Shown one piece after another: positions 63,394 through 64,000 of a DNA stretch of 64,000 nucleotides. The translations under genes and the position numbers were made by a program. Location: NCBI RefSeq assembly GCF_008831045.1, contig NZ_WAJS01000005.1, positions 32,346 to 96,345 on the forward strand, written 5' to 3'. The notes beneath the pieces are model-generated. The model saw only the letters and a program-made list of their open reading frames with translations. It had not been told where the DNA came from and did not search any database. Within the stretch, counting starts at the first letter, position 1. Each line of letters starts with the position of its first letter. This DNA is from Adlercreutzia muris. GTDB lineage: Bacteria > Actinomycetota > Coriobacteriia > Coriobacteriales > Eggerthellaceae.

Positions 63394-64000
63394 ATGGAAG
63401 ATATCTTTGCCCGCACCCGCCTGCTGCTCGGCGACGAGGGCCTGGCGCGCCTGGCCGCGTCCCGCGTGGCCGTGTTCGGCGTGGGGGGCGTGGGGGGCTT
63501 TGCCGTCGAGGCCCTGGCCCGCAGCGGGGTGGGGGCTCTCGATCTGGTGGACAGCGACACGGTGGACTCAACGAACCTCAACCGCCAGATCATCGCCACG
63601 CTGCCAGCCGTGGGTCGCCCCAAGGTGGAGGTGGCCGCCGAGCGCGTGGCCTCTATCAACCCCGCCTGCACCGTGCGGGCCCATCGCTGTTTCTTCCTGC
63701 CCGAGACGACCGGCATCTTCGACTTCGCCGCCTACGATTACGTGATCGATGCCGTGGACACAGTGAGCGCCAAGATCGCCCTGGTGGAGGCGGCCCGGGC
63801 CGCGGGCATCCCCATCATATCGTCCATGGGCGCCGGCAACAAGCTGGACCCGACGGCCTTCCGCGTGGCTGACATCTTCGAGACCTCGGTGGATCCCCTG
63901 GCCCGGGTCATGCGCCGGGAACTGCGCCGCCGGGGCATAGACGGCCTGAAGGTGGTCTACTCCACCGAGTCGCCCCGCCCGCCCGCCGCCACCCCCGAAG
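63394..64000 (+). CDS. tcdA: tRNA threonylcarbamoyladenosine dehydratase (TcdA/YgdL), 5' part
   Basis: E1-like (ThiF family) enzyme that uses ATP to cyclise t6A37 of tRNA to ct6A. The frame runs off the right window edge after 202 codons. The nucleotide motif VAVFGVGGVGGFAVEALARSGVG (about residues 26-48), DSTNLNRQI (about 62) and YVIDAVDTVSAK (about 110) are typical of TcdA. GGGAGAA precedes the ATG at 63394. The partner pathway enzyme (Sua5/YrdC) is at 5713 in this window. Confidence 0.88.
   Translation, partial: MEDIFARTRLLLGDEGLARLAASRVAVFGVGGVGGFAVEALARSGVGALDLVDSDTVDSTNLNRQIIATLPAVGRPKVEVAAERVASINPACTVRAHRCFFLPETTGIFDFAAYDYVIDAVDTVSAKIALVEAARAAGIPIISSMGAGNKLDPTAFRVADIFETSVDPLARVMRRELRRRGIDGLKVVYSTESPRPPAATPE

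Noticed and set aside
63180..63872. 230-codon plus-strand open frame at the right end
   Set aside because: It is out of frame with the clear TcdA reading frame starting at 63394 and begins inside inverted repeat B.

Overview
The window is a 64 kb chromosomal segment of a high-GC anaerobic actinobacterium, most likely class Coriobacteriia, family Eggerthellaceae (Adlercreutzia/Eggerthella/Gordonibacter-like). This is inferred from gene content: a LuxR-type regulator with a long multi-spanning membrane N-terminus divergent from a Tat-exported DMSO-reductase-like operon, ferredoxin-dependent 2-oxoacid oxidoreductase, arginine deiminase genes, and strongly G/C-biased third codon positions. Genus cannot be fixed from the sequence alone.

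Layout. 1-2.7 kb: two tandem alanine/glycine:cation symporters. 2.8-8.9 kb: a tightly overlapping run of two flavoproteins, a Sua5/YrdC tRNA t6A enzyme, an alpha/beta hydrolase and glycerol kinase. 8.9-13.7 kb (minus strand): dmsA-dmsB-dmsB-dmsC type molybdoenzyme operon, divergent from a membrane LuxR regulator (14.0-15.5 kb). 15.7-20.6 kb: rpiB, glyA, an AT-rich two-gene type II-like restriction-modification island, upp and a dCMP deaminase. 21.0-28.0 kb: complete F1Fo ATP synthase operon (atpI-like, atpBEFHAGDC). 28.5-37.9 kb: dnaE, truA, a ferredoxin-type aldo/keto reductase, an NSS amino-acid transporter, ychF and a PARG-like (DUF2263) protein. 38.0-42.5 kb: LarE-like sulfurtransferase and gatCAB. 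42.7-44.0 kb: Rpn-family nuclease and a small membrane protein. 44.2-49.6 kb: phenylacetate-CoA-ligase-like enzyme, a LysR effector domain without its DNA-binding domain, and a four-subunit 2-oxoacid:ferredoxin oxidoreductase. 49.6-55.2 kb: three tRNAs, a YxeA-like protein, a LuxR remnant, a GNAT, a small basic protein, citramalate synthase and a DUF3810 metallopeptidase-like protein. 55.5-61.7 kb: arginine deiminase, ornithine carbamoyltransferase, a YfcC-type transporter, argS and a CAT-anticodon tRNA. 61.9-64 kb: a secreted lipoprotein nuclease and the start of tcdA.

Metabolic picture (inference): amino-acid-driven anaerobic energy metabolism. Amino acids enter through AGCS, NSS and YfcC-type carriers, arginine is degraded by ArcA/ArcB, 2-oxoacids are oxidised to acyl-CoA with reduced ferredoxin, and electrons can pass to an exported DMSO-reductase-family enzyme. 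The F-type ATPase couples this to ATP.

The most unusual signals are (1) a roughly 112-nt structured palindromic repeat present twice, once intergenic and once inside the 3' end of the ferredoxin-subunit gene of the 2-oxoacid oxidoreductase, with compensatory changes in its stem; (2) three long inverted-repeat elements with about 100-nt spacers in intergenic regions; (3) the AT-rich restriction-modification island with a near-consensus promoter; (4) a PARG-like protein with an altered catalytic signature; (5) a stand-alone LysR effector domain; (6) a nearly identical 20-nt palindromic -10 box in front of two tRNA genes; and (7) a probable leaderless flavoprotein gene whose promoter abuts the upstream terminator.
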